DNA from: Bosea sp. 124
Lineage (GTDB): Bacteria; Pseudomonadota; Alphaproteobacteria; Rhizobiales; Beijerinckiaceae
NCBI RefSeq assembly: GCF_003046175.1
Contig: NZ_PZZM01000001.1
Location: 3,799,001 to 3,863,000, forward strand
Length of the DNA: 64,000 bases
Direction of reading: 5' to 3'
In this document: in pieces, positions 56,331 to 64,000 of the stretch
Numbering within the stretch: the stretch's first letter is position 1
How the letters are laid out: every line of letters starts with the position of its first letter
Program-made: the position numbers and the translations under genes
Notes under the pieces: model-generated
The model's database searches: none
What the model was told of the DNA's origin: nothing
What the model saw: only the letters and a program-made list of their open reading frames with translations

Positions 56331-58127
56331 TCACGCCGCCGCCTGTGCCGCGATGAACGCCCGCCAGCCGCCATGCTGCGTGACGTCGCGGGCGCCTTCG
56401 GTTGCGATCGTCTCGCAAAGGAAGCCCTTGACCCTGGTGCCGTCGGCGAGCGCCAGCGTCCCGATGCCGAGCGGGGAGGGGATGCCGGCGACGAAGCGCC
56501 CGAAGCCTTCCGGCGGCAGCGACCAGACCTCGAGTGCGATCGTTGCGCCGCCATCCGCCACCCGGATCAGCCCAGGACGAGCCGGCGGGCCACCGGGCAG
56601 GGCGAAGAGGCGATAATCCGGCGTCGTCGTGGTGGCGCGCAGGAAGGTGGCGCCGAGGCGGGTCAATTCGCCGTTCAGCGGCATGCCGGAGAGATGCGCT
56701 CCGACAACGGCGATCTCGATCGCGTCAGGCGCGGACCTCGTCGGCAAGGGGGCGGCGGGAGGCGGGTAGGGTTGCCCGGTCGCGCCGAGCGACAGGCCCG
56801 CCGCGACGTGCAGCGCCCGGCCGAGACCGGCGAGTACTGCATCATGGCCTGACGGAGCGATCAGCGTGATGCCGGCCGCGGTTCCATCGGCCGTCAGGCT
56901 GACCGGCACGGCAAGCGCACACATGTCGAGCAAATTGACGAAATTGGTGTAGCGACCGAGCAGCGAGTTCATCCCGATCGGGTTGGCGGCCATTTCGGCC
57001 AGCGTCACGGGGCGCGGTGCGGTCGGCACCATCAGCGCGTCGATGCCCTTCAGTGCCGCCCTGGCGGCAAGTGCCAATTCGGCGACGCGGTAGCGCGCCG
57101 CGAAGGTCTCAGCTGCGTCGGGCAGGGGTTTGCCGGCGACGATCTGGCGGATCACCGGCAGGATCGCGTCCGGGTCCTTCGCCAGGAGATCGCGGATCGC
57201 CAGATAGCGCTCGGCCACCCAGGGGCCGTCATAGAGCAGGCGCGCGGTCTCGTAGAGCGGCGCCATGTCGAGCGGGATGATATCGGCGCCCAGCGCCTGC
57301 GCGCGTTCGACCGCGAGCGCGAAGCTCGCCGCCGCACCCGCGTCGCCGGCGAAATCGAGATCGTCCGGGCGAGGCACGGCGATCCGGGTTCGTGGCGGCA
57401 CGGCGCCCGGCTGGCCGAGCGGGACGGCACGCGAGAAGGGGTCGGCGGCATCGGGGCCGGCGATCACGTCTAGCACCGTCCAGGCATCCTCGACCGTCAG
57501 CGCGAAGACCGAGACGCAATCGAGCGTGCGGCATGCCGGGACGACGCCCGTCGTTGGCACGAGGCCGAGGCTCGGCTTGAGGCCAATGATATTCTGCAGG
57601 CCCGCAGGGACGCGACCAGAGCCCGCTGTATCGGTTCCGAGCGAAACCGGCACGATGCCGGCCGCGACCGCACTCGCCGAGCCGGAGCTCGATCCGCCGG
57701 GGACGAGGTCGGCGCGCAGCGCGTTCAGAGGCACGCCATAGGGCGAGCGCGTTCCGTTCAGCCCGGTGGCGAACTGGTCGAGATTGGTCTTGCCGATGAT
57801 GATCGCACCCGCCGCGCGCAGCCGCGCGATGACACCGGCATCGCGCTGGGGCGCATAGGCGAAGGCCGGGCAGGCGGCCGTGGTGGCCAGGCCGGCGACA
57901 TCGATGTTGTCCTTCACGGCGACGGGAATGCCCCAGAGCTTGCGGCCGAGCGAGCCCTCTGCCTGCAGCGCCTCAGCCTCGGCCAGCACCTCGGCCTCGG
58001 GCCGCAAGGCGATGAAGACCGCCGCGTCGCCATGTTCGCGGTGGCGGGCATAGCAGGCCGCGATCGTCTGCGGGATCGTGGTGCTGCCGTCCAGATGGTC
58101 GGCGAGGAGGCTGGTCAGTGTCGGCAC
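56331..58127 (-). CDS. atzF: Allophanate hydrolase
   Basis: A 598-residue amidase-signature enzyme that splits allophanate to ammonia and carbon dioxide. The catalytic set is in IPVAVKDNIDVAG (Lys), GGSSSGSASAVAAG and GTDTAGSGRVPAGLQN (Ser pair). The extra C-terminal domain, with AVVGAHLSGMPLNGELT and IATEGARDVTQHGGWRAFI, is the hallmark of AtzF/DUR1-type enzymes and separates it from other amidases. GTG start with GAGAGGG upstream. It is divergent from the BiuH-like gene across 274 bases. Confidence 0.94.
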   Translation of the reverse strand: MPTLTSLLADHLDGSTTIPQTIAACYARHREHGDAAVFIALRPEAEVLAEAEALQAEGSLGRKLWGIPVAVKDNIDVAGLATTAACPAFAYAPQRDAGVIARLRAAGAIIIGKTNLDQFATGLNGTRSPYGVPLNALRADLVPGGSSSGSASAVAAGIVPVSLGTDTAGSGRVPAGLQNIIGLKPSLGLVPTTGVVPACRTLDCVSVFALTVEDAWTVLDVIAGPDAADPFSRAVPLGQPGAVPPRTRIAVPRPDDLDFAGDAGAAASFALAVERAQALGADIIPLDMAPLYETARLLYDGPWVAERYLAIRDLLAKDPDAILPVIRQIVAGKPLPDAAETFAARYRVAELALAARAALKGIDALMVPTAPRPVTLAEMAANPIGMNSLLGRYTNFVNLLDMCALAVPVSLTADGTAAGITLIAPSGHDAVLAGLGRALHVAAGLSLGATGQPYPPPAAPLPTRSAPDAIEIAVVGAHLSGMPLNGELTRLGATFLRATTTTPDYRLFALPGGPPARPGLIRVADGGATIALEVWSLPPEGFGRFVAGIPSPLGIGTLALADGTRVKGFLCETIATEGARDVTQHGGWRAFIAAQAAA

Positions 58128-58176
58128 AATGCCCTCTCAATCAGCAAGCCCATCGAATGGGCAGGTTTCTTCATCA

Positions 58177-58195
58177 TGCATACAAAGATTATGCA
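58177..58195. promoter_or_regulatory. TGCATA-N7-TATGCA dyad between atzF and the BiuH-like gene
   Basis: A perfect inverted repeat in an AT-rich patch of the divergent spacer, 50 bases before the atzF start. CATGCATACA (58175-58184) is shared with 48317-48326 in front of the importer operon, hinting at one regulator, likely the GntR protein. Confidence 0.5.
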
Positions 58196-58401
58196 ATCGG
58201 TCGTGAATCGTTGCTCGCAACAAGGCGCACGGCCCTGCGGTGCCTTGAAACTGAGATTTTGATTCCGCGCGATTCCATCGCAATCCCAAGGTTCTGGCGG
58301 TCGTTGCTGAGACGCTGATTCCGCGATGCTTGCGTGACTCGGTCTCAGGCACAGCCCTTGCAAAGCCTGTTCCGTTCGTCCGCGATCGGGGGCGCCAAGC
58401 C

Positions 58402-59088
58402 ATGAGCTGCTTCGAGATTCCAGCCCAGCCCTTTCCGCTCAGCGTGGATTTCGCGCGCACCGCGCTCGTCATCATCGACATGCAGCGCGACTTCCTCGAG
58501 CCCGGCGGCTTCGGCGCGGCGCTCGGCAACGACGTCTCGCGCCTGGTCGCGGCGGTCGAACCCTGCCGTGCGATTCTGGCCGGCGCGCGAGCCACAGGCA
58601 TGCTGGTGATCCACACCCGCGAAGGCCATCGTCCCGACCTTTCGGACGCACCGCCTGCCAAGGTCCTGCGCGGGCCGGCCGACAAGCGCATCGGCGCCTG
58701 CGGGCCGATGGGACGCATCCTGATCCGGGGCGAGGCGGGGCACGACATCATCCCGGCCCTCGCGCCGCTGCCTGACGAGCCGGTGATCGACAAGCCTGGC
58801 AAGGGCGCTTTCTACCAGACCGATCTCGACCTGATGCTGCGCAATCGCGGCATCGAAACGCTGATGGTGACGGGCGTCACCACCGAGGTGTGCGTCCACA
58901 CGACGGTGCGCGAGGCCAACGACCGGGGCTATCGCTGCCTCGTGCTGGGCGATGCCTGCGCTTCCTATTTCCCGGAATTCCACGAGGTCGGGCTGCGGAT
59001 GATCGCGGCGCAGGGCGGAATCTTCGGCTGGGTTTCGACGACGGGAGATGTGCTTGCGGCGCTGGGACAAGCGCAGCTGGCGGCATGA
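58402..59088 (+). CDS. Isochorismatase-fold cysteine hydrolase, biuret hydrolase-like
   Basis: A 228-residue hydrolase. The triad is D26 (IIDMQRDF), K131 (IDKPGKGAF) and C164 ([19 protein letters not shown]). The blocks [30 protein letters not shown] and [12 protein letters not shown] are very like the biuret amidohydrolase BiuH of Rhizobium, which makes allophanate from biuret. The adjacent allophanate hydrolase supports this. Related cysteine hydrolases act on ureidoacrylate or N-carbamoylsarcosine, so the substrate needs testing. GGGGG lies in front of the ATG; it is followed by the permease gene after 29 bases. Confidence 0.87.
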   Translation: MSCFEIPAQPFPLSVDFARTALVIIDMQRDFLEPGGFGAALGNDVSRLVAAVEPCRAILAGARATGMLVIHTREGHRPDLSDAPPAKVLRGPADKRIGACGPMGRILIRGEAGHDIIPALAPLPDEPVIDKPGKGAFYQTDLDLMLRNRGIETLMVTGVTTEVCVHTTVREANDRGYRCLVLGDACASYFPEFHEVGLRMIAAQGGIFGWVSTTGDVLAALGQAQLAA

Positions 59089-59117
59089 AGGCTGAGAGAA
59101 CGGAACAGGAGGGGGAT

Positions 59118-60728
59118 ATGGCTGCGACCGCAACGGCGACGACCTCACCGAAACTCTGGACGCCGGGCGACTGGAACGCCCTGTTCGGTTTCGGCACCAA
59201 CATTCTGGTCAACCTCCTGGTGCTGACCGGGTTGCTGCAATTCGTGCTGAAGATGCCCTCCGAGATCGTGTTTGGGCGCATCCTGCCGGCGCTCGGGCTG
59301 ATGATGTTCCTGTCGACCGGGTATTATGCCTATCTCGCCTGGAAGCTCGCCAAGGAGACCGGGCGCGACGATGTCTGCGCGCTGCCGTCTGGCATCAGCG
59401 TGCCCCACATGTTCGTCGTCACCTTCGTCATCATGCTGCCGATCGCGAGCATGACGGGCGACCCGATCAAGGGCTGGGAGGCCGGCCTCGTCTGGGTGTT
59501 CTTCCAGAGCTTCATCCTGATGCTCGGCGGCTTCATCGCGCCCTATATCCGCAAGATCACACCGCGTGCGGCCCTGCTCGGTACGCTGGCTGGCGTCTCG
59601 ATCGCCTTCATCTCGATGCGGCCGGCGCTGGAGATCTTCCTGACTCCGGCGATCGGACTGGTCTGCCTCGCCATCATCCTGGTGAGCTGGTTCGGCGGAA
59701 TTCGCTATCCGCGCGGCGTCCCGGCAGGGCTCGTCGCCATCGCCTTCGGCATGGTCATCGCCTGGGGCTCGGCGCTGCTCGGGCTCGATGTCGGAGGCCT
59801 GAGCCTCGCCAAGCTCGGGGCCGCCTTCTCGACCTTCGGCTTCTCGCTGCCGCTGCCGGCGGTCGATCACGTCTTCTCGGGCTTCAGCTATCTGGGCATC
59901 ATCCTCGTCACGGCGATTCCCTTCGGCATCTACGATCTCGTCGAGGCAATGGACAATGTCGAAAGCGCGGAGGCCGCAGGCGACCACTATCCGACGACGC
60001 GGGTGCTCACCGCCGACGGCGTCGTTTCGCTGATCGGCTGCTTGATGGGCAACCCCTTCATCAACGCGGTCTATATCGGCCACCCCGGCTGGAAGGCGAT
60101 GGGCGGGCGCATCGGCTATTCGGCCGCGACGGGCCTGATCGTGATCGTCTTGTGCTGGTTCGGCATCATCGCGCTGCTGCTGGCGCTGATTCCGATCGTC
60201 GCGATCTCGCCGATCCTGCTCTATATCGGCATGCTGATCGGGGCGCAGGCGTTCCAGACGACGCCGGCCAGCCATGCACCGGCGATCGTGCTGGCGATCA
60301 CGCCGCATCTCGCCGCCTGGGCCAAGGTGCTGATCGACGGGGCGCTCGGTGCCGCCGGGACCAATGCGGCGGCCGTCGGCATCGACAAGATGGCCAATAT
60401 GGGCGTGCTCTATCACGGGCTCGAACTGATGGGTGGCGGCGCGATCCTGTCCGGGCTGGTGCTCGGGGCCATCGCCGTCTTCGTGATCGAGAAGCAATTC
60501 ATGCAGGCGGCGGCCTTTGCCGCGGCCGGTGCCGTGCTCACCTATTTCGGGCTGATGCATGGCGAGGCGATCGGTATCGGCAAGGGGCTGGGCGTGACGC
60601 CCTCTATCAGCCTCGCCTATGCGATGGTCGCGGGCTTCCTCTACTACTGCGCCAAGGCGCTGGCCGGCGAGACGGGCACCAAGACGATGACCACCGAGCC
60701 GCATGGCAATCTGGAGCCGGCCGAATGA
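59118..60728 (+). CDS. NCS2-family permease
   Basis: A 536-residue protein with about 12-14 membrane helices. Segments such as VCALPSGISVPHMFVVTFVI, IPFGIYDLVEAMDNVESAEA and GCLMGNPFINAVYIGHPGWK resemble nucleobase/ascorbate (NCS2) carriers of the AzgA-like branch. An excellent AGGAGGGGG lies before the ATG at 59118; an ATG at 59085 is possible. It overlaps the next gene by ATGA. It probably imports a ring or ureide compound for the pathway. Confidence 0.82.
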   Translation: MAATATATTSPKLWTPGDWNALFGFGTNILVNLLVLTGLLQFVLKMPSEIVFGRILPALGLMMFLSTGYYAYLAWKLAKETGRDDVCALPSGISVPHMFVVTFVIMLPIASMTGDPIKGWEAGLVWVFFQSFILMLGGFIAPYIRKITPRAALLGTLAGVSIAFISMRPALEIFLTPAIGLVCLAIILVSWFGGIRYPRGVPAGLVAIAFGMVIAWGSALLGLDVGGLSLAKLGAAFSTFGFSLPLPAVDHVFSGFSYLGIILVTAIPFGIYDLVEAMDNVESAEAAGDHYPTTRVLTADGVVSLIGCLMGNPFINAVYIGHPGWKAMGGRIGYSAATGLIVIVLCWFGIIALLLALIPIVAISPILLYIGMLIGAQAFQTTPASHAPAIVLAITPHLAAWAKVLIDGALGAAGTNAAAVGIDKMANMGVLYHGLELMGGGAILSGLVLGAIAVFVIEKQFMQAAAFAAAGAVLTYFGLMHGEAIGIGKGLGVTPSISLAYAMVAGFLYYCAKALAGETGTKTMTTEPHGNLEPAE

Positions 60729-60952
60729 GCAGGACCGATCCGGCTGGCGGCTTCGATGCCGCGCGCCATCTCGATGCAATGGCGCCAGCGCTCGGCTTGA
60801 CGATCACGGACACGCAGCGGCCGGCGGTGCTGCAGTTCCTTGCCATCGCGCATGGCATGTCCGAGGTGGTCCGGGCCGCGCCACTCGATCCGGCCTCGCT
60901 CGAACTCGCGCCGGTCTTCCGGCCAGGCGTCGTGCGTGGAGAGGCTTCGTGA
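60725..60952 (+). CDS. atzG: AtzG-like small subunit (DUF4089)
   Basis: A 75-residue protein. AtzG binds AtzE and is needed for its stability and activity, in the manner of GatC with GatA. The LDAMAPALGLTITDTQRPAV and FLAIAHGM segments match DUF4089. The gene overlaps the permease stop (ATGA) and its own stop overlaps the atzE start (GTGA), an operon position identical in logic to known atzG-atzE pairs. Confidence 0.85.
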   Translation: MSRTDPAGGFDAARHLDAMAPALGLTITDTQRPAVLQFLAIAHGMSEVVRAAPLDPASLELAPVFRPGVVRGEAS

Positions 60953-62343
60953 GTTTCGACGTCTTTACGCCGGCCCACCGGATCGCGGCGCAGGTCAGGG
61001 ATGGAGAGATTTCGGCCGAGGCGGTTGCCGAGGCCTTTCTCGCCCGTATCGACAACGTCAATCCCGTCGTCAATGCCTTCACGGATGTGACGGGGGAGCG
61101 CGCGCTGGAGCAGGCGCGCGGGATCGACAAGGCGCGCGCGGCCGGCCAGGCGCTCGGCCCGCTCGCCGGCGTGCCCTTCGCGGCCAAGAACCTGTTCGAC
61201 ATCGCCGGGCTGCCGACGAAGGCGGGTTCGAAGATCAATCGCGAGCGCGCACCGGCGCTGCGCGATGCGGTGCTGGTCGAGCGCCTGAACGCTGCGGGCG
61301 CGGTCCTGCTCGGCGGCCTCAACATGGGCGAATACGCCTATGATTTCACCGGTGAGAACGCTCATGACGGGCCCTGCCGCAATCCGCACGATCCGGCCCG
61401 GATGGCTGGCGGCTCCTCCTCCGGCTCGGGCTCGGCCACGGCGGCAGGTCTGGCGCCGCTGTCGCTGGGTTCCGATACCAATGGCTCGATCCGGGTGCCG
61501 AGCTCGCTTTGCGGCGTGTTCGGGCTGAAACCGACCTATGGCCGGTTGCCGCGCACGCGCAGTTTTCCCTTCTGCGACTCGCTCGACCATCTCGGCCCGT
61601 TCGCACGCGACGTCACCGATCTGGCGATGGCCTATGAGCTGATGCAGGGGGCGGACCCCGACGATCCGGCTTGCGCGCAAAGGCCGGTCGAGGCCGTGCT
61701 GCCGTCGCTCGGGAGCGGCGTCGGTGGTCTGCGCATCGCGGTGGCGGGTGGGCATTTCTCGACCGACGGTATGCCCGAGGCGGCGTCCGCGGTCGCCGCC
61801 GTTGCGAAGGAGCTTGGCGCAACGCGGACGATCGACCTGGCAGGGGCCGGCATCGCGCGGGCTGCCGCCTTCCTGATCACGAACAGCGAAAGCTCGACCT
61901 TCCATCTCGACCGGCTGCGCGAGCGGGCCGACGATTTCGACCCGGAGACGCGCGACCGCTTCCTCGCCGGGGCGATGCTGCCGGCGGCTTGGTATGTCCA
62001 GGCGCAGCGGGCGCGGCACTGGTTCCATGACGCGATGATGCGGGTCTTCGCGGATGTCGATCTGATCGTCGCGCCTGCGACGCCGTGCCCGGCGCCGCTG
62101 GTCGGCCAGAAGATGCTGGTATTGCGCGGCGAAAGCGTGCCGCTGCGGCCCAATCTCGGGTTGTTCACCCAGCCGATCTCGGCGATCGGGCTGCCCGTGG
62201 CGGCGGTGCCGGTGTTCGGCGCGGGGCTGCCGATCGGCGTGCAGATCATCGCGGCGCCCTGGCGCGAGGATCTCTGCCTGCGCGCGGCCTTCGCGCTCCA
62301 GCAAGCCGGCGTCTGCGAGGCGAAGGCGCCGGGGCTCGCCTGA
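60949..62343 (+). CDS. atzE: 1-carboxybiuret hydrolase subunit AtzE
   Basis: A 464-residue GatA-like amidase. Catalytic residues are in PFAAKNLFDIAG (Lys), AGGSSSGSGSATAAG and LGSDTNGSIRVPSSLCG (Ser pair). Together with AtzG it deaminates 1-carboxybiuret in cyanuric-acid breakdown. The block TRSFPFCDSLDHLGPFARDV and the AtzG neighbour separate it from ordinary amidases. GTG start after GGAGAGG. The final gene of the BiuH-NCS2-AtzG-AtzE operon. Confidence 0.88.
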   Translation: MSFDVFTPAHRIAAQVRDGEISAEAVAEAFLARIDNVNPVVNAFTDVTGERALEQARGIDKARAAGQALGPLAGVPFAAKNLFDIAGLPTKAGSKINRERAPALRDAVLVERLNAAGAVLLGGLNMGEYAYDFTGENAHDGPCRNPHDPARMAGGSSSGSGSATAAGLAPLSLGSDTNGSIRVPSSLCGVFGLKPTYGRLPRTRSFPFCDSLDHLGPFARDVTDLAMAYELMQGADPDDPACAQRPVEAVLPSLGSGVGGLRIAVAGGHFSTDGMPEAASAVAAVAKELGATRTIDLAGAGIARAAAFLITNSESSTFHLDRLRERADDFDPETRDRFLAGAMLPAAWYVQAQRARHWFHDAMMRVFADVDLIVAPATPCPAPLVGQKMLVLRGESVPLRPNLGLFTQPISAIGLPVAAVPVFGAGLPIGVQIIAAPWREDLCLRAAFALQQAGVCEAKAPGLA

Positions 62344-62366
62344 GGCCGTTCACCGAACACGACATT

Positions 62367-62399
62367 CCGTCATGCTCGCCATAGGGCCGAGCATGACGG
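62367..62399. terminator. Hairpin between convergent atzE and mbfA
   Basis: A 12-bp perfect stem (CCGTCATGCTCG / CGAGCATGACGG) with a 9-base loop. It resembles half of repeat family A and stands where both operons should end. No long T-run follows. Confidence 0.55.
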
Positions 62400-62427
62400 T
62401 TCCGGCTCTGCCCAGGGGCTTCCAGAG

Positions 62428-63420
62428 CTATGCCCCGCCAATGAGGATGCCTGCCGCCAGAACGAGCCCGCCGCCCAGCACGATCTGGAAGGCGGCGCGC
62501 AGGAAGGGCGTTTCCATATAGCGGTTCTGGATCCAGACGATGGCCCAGAGCTCGACGAAGACGACCATCAGCGCCACCGTCGTGGCCGTCCAGAAATGCG
62601 GGATCAGATAGGGCAGGGCGTGGCCGAGCCCGCCCAGGGCCGTCATCACGCCCGAGGCCAGTCCGCGCTTCCACGGGGCGCCACGGCCCGACAGTTTGCC
62701 GTCGTCATGGGCGGCCTCGGTGAAGCCCATCGAGATGCCGGCACCGACCGAGGCCGAAAGGCCGATCAGGAAGGTGGTGCGCGGGTCCTGCGTGGCGAAG
62801 GCCGTGGCGAAGATCGGGGCGAGCGTCGAGACCGAGCCGTCCATCAGGCCGGCCAGACCCGGCTGGACCCAGGTGAGGACGAACTGGCGCTTCGCGGCGA
62901 GGTCCTCCTCGGTCCGAGCCTCGCCGTCGAGATGCTCGGCGGTCAACTCCCGCGCCTTCACCTCGTGCCCGGCCTCGGCTGCGGCGAGTTCGCCCAGCAG
63001 CGTGCGGGTGTCGAGATCGGTCGAGCGGCCGGCCGCCGCGACATAGAAGTCGCGCGCCTGGCGCTCCATGTCCTCGGCTTCCTCGCGCATCCGGTCGAGG
63101 CCGAGATTCTCGACCAGCCAGACCGGTTTGCGGGCGTAGAAGTCGGCGACGTGCTCGCGTCGGATCGGCAGGACGACATCGCCGAAACGTTGCCGGTAGA
63201 GCGCGAGCAGGCGCTGACGGTGACCGTCCTCCTCCTGCGCCATGCCGTCGAAGATCGCAGCGGAGGCGGGATAGGCGGTCCGCAGCGTCTGCGCATAGGT
63301 TGCGTAGATGCGGCCGTCCTCCTCCTCGGAGGCAATCGCGAGAGCAAGGATTTCCTTCTCGGACAGGTCGTCGAAGCGACGCTTGCCGCCGAAGCCGGGC
63401 AGGGAGAAGCGGGAGAGCAT
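62428..63420 (-). CDS. mbfA: Membrane-bound ferritin / iron exporter MbfA
   Basis: A 330-residue protein joining an N-terminal ferritin-like (erythrin-vacuolar iron transporter) domain to a C-terminal VIT1/CCC1 membrane domain. Iron-site glutamates are in IASEEEDGRIY, MAQEEDGHRQR, REEAEDMERQ and AAAEAGHEVK. The membrane part has VQPGLAGLMDGSVSTLAPIF and IGLSASVGAGISMGFTEA. In rhizobia and Agrobacterium MbfA exports iron and protects against iron and peroxide stress under Irr control. The Irr palindrome begins two bases before the ATG. Confidence 0.93.
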   Translation of the reverse strand: MLSRFSLPGFGGKRRFDDLSEKEILALAIASEEEDGRIYATYAQTLRTAYPASAAIFDGMAQEEDGHRQRLLALYRQRFGDVVLPIRREHVADFYARKPVWLVENLGLDRMREEAEDMERQARDFYVAAAGRSTDLDTRTLLGELAAAEAGHEVKARELTAEHLDGEARTEEDLAAKRQFVLTWVQPGLAGLMDGSVSTLAPIFATAFATQDPRTTFLIGLSASVGAGISMGFTEAAHDDGKLSGRGAPWKRGLASGVMTALGGLGHALPYLIPHFWTATTVALMVVFVELWAIVWIQNRYMETPFLRAAFQIVLGGGLVLAAGILIGGA

Positions 63421-63421
63421 G

Positions 63422-63464
63422 AGGCGATCTCTAATTTAGAATAATTCTAAATTAGAGATCGCCT
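63422..63464. promoter_or_regulatory. 43-bp perfect palindrome with Irr box (ICE)
   Basis: Arms of 21 bp around one central base. The core TTTAGAA-N3-TTCTAAA at 63435-63451 equals the iron control element bound by Irr. The outer parts (GGCGATCTCTAA and its complement) extend the symmetry far beyond the known box and reach the mbfA start codon. Confidence 0.85.
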
Positions 63465-63467
63465 GCG

Positions 63468-63507
63468 GTTGGCGCAAGGGCGTCGTGGCCTTGCGCCAAC
63501 AGTTTTT
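63468..63507 (+). terminator. Terminator-like hairpin reading rightward
   Basis: A 12-bp stem GTTGGCGCAAGG / CCTTGCGCCAAC with a 9-base loop, then AG and five T's. The T-run suits plus-strand transcription, but both flanking genes run leftward; it may be a remnant or serve an antisense transcript. Confidence 0.4.
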
Positions 63508-63554
63508 GGCTCGGCGCTGGACCTTACGGTTGGCGCTTCCGCACGGCCGTGCCC

Positions 63555-64000
63555 TCAGATCGTCAGCTTGCCAGCCTTGGCGGCGGCGTAGCGCTCATTG
63601 ACCTTCGCCCAGTTGACCACGTTCCACCAGTTCTTGAGGTAGTCAGCGCGGCGGTTCTGGTATTTGAGATAATAGGCGTGCTCCCAGACGTCGTTGCCGA
63701 TCAGGACCATGTGTTTGTCCATCAGCGGGCTGTCCTGGTTGGGCTTGCCGAGCAGGGCCAGCTTGCCGGCCTTGTCGACGGTGACGAAGACCCAGCCCGA
63801 GCCGAAGACGCGCAGGCCCGCCGCCTCGAAATCGCTCTTGAACTTGTCGAAGCCGCCGAGGTCCCTGGTGATCGCGGCCGCGACGTCGCCGGTCGGCGCG
63901 CCGCCGGTGCCCGGGCCCATGATCTCCCAGAACATGCTGTGATTGGCATGGCCGCCGCCGGCATTGCGGACCGCGACGCGTACGGCTTCCGGCAGCTGCC
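63555..64000 (-). CDS. Superoxide dismutase, Fe/Mn type (5' part cut by window end)
   Basis: The last 147 or so residues of a cytoplasmic superoxide dismutase; the start lies beyond the window. Visible ligands and family marks: GGGHANHSMFWEIMGP (metal histidine), GSGWVFVTVDKAGKL, and DVWEHAYYLKYQNRRADYL (Asp and His ligands). Whether iron or manganese is used cannot be told. It runs in the same direction as mbfA, which also limits iron-driven oxidative damage. Confidence 0.95.
   Translation of the reverse strand, partial: QLPEAVRVAVRNAGGGHANHSMFWEIMGPGTGGAPTGDVAAAITRDLGGFDKFKSDFEAAGLRVFGSGWVFVTVDKAGKLALLGKPNQDSPLMDKHMVLIGNDVWEHAYYLKYQNRRADYLKNWWNVVNWAKVNERYAAAKAGKLTI

Overview
The window is GC-rich (codon third positions almost all G/C) and packed with genes on both strands. 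Family content points to an alphaproteobacterium of the order Hyphomicrobiales (Rhizobiales), plausibly a Bosea-like genus. The main pointers are an Irr-type iron control element in front of mbfA, many periplasmic-binding-protein transporters, NnrS, and dispersed palindromic repeats of the kind common in that order. No rRNA, CRISPR array, transposase, phage gene or replication origin was seen.

Layout. 1-7 kb: a methyl-accepting chemotaxis protein, a strong terminator, a CAT-anticodon tRNA and a two-gene RND efflux pump. 7-17 kb: a low-oxygen / nitric-oxide block with hemN, ubiX-ubiD diverging from ubiT-ubiU-ubiV, a small unknown protein, nnrS, two small redox-type proteins and a cysteine-free Crp/Fnr regulator. 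TTG-N8-CAA dyads lie in front of hemN, between ubiD and ubiT, and in front of nnrS, so this looks like one regulon. 17-38.5 kb: amine and amino-acid catabolism, with a bicupin, two paralogous GNATs, a hydroxyacid dehydrogenase, a class III aminotransferase, AraC/Lrp/LysR regulators, a polyamine-type ABC importer, four FAD amine-oxidase-type enzymes, two HAD hydrolases, an aldehyde dehydrogenase and an amidase.

38.7-48.1 kb: a peptide-type ABC importer without ATPase, a MOSC protein, and a hydantoinase/oxoprolinase pair (hyuA-hyuB) with a LysR gene. The dyad CATAAG-N5-CTTATG occurs next to both LysR genes of the window. 48.6-62.3 kb: a second peptide-type ABC importer with its own fused ATPase, followed by what looks like a complete lower biuret / 1-carboxybiuret pathway: an AtzH-like protein, a GntR regulator, AtzF allophanate hydrolase, a BiuH-like cysteine hydrolase, an NCS2 permease, AtzG and AtzE. 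No ring-opening cyanurate hydrolase is present. A VapBC-type toxin-antitoxin pair sits inside this block. 62.4-64 kb: mbfA (membrane-bound ferritin) behind a 43-bp perfect palindrome holding an Irr box, then the 3' part of a Fe/Mn superoxide dismutase cut by the window edge.

How it works together (inference): the importers bring in nitrogenous solutes; oxidases, dehydrogenases, amidases and hydantoinases strip the nitrogen; the Atz/Biu genes turn biuret-like compounds into ammonia and CO2; the 7-17 kb block keeps heme and ubiquinone synthesis running when oxygen is low. Start codons were chosen from Shine-Dalgarno spacing and stop/start overlaps, and are noted where they differ from the longest open frame.
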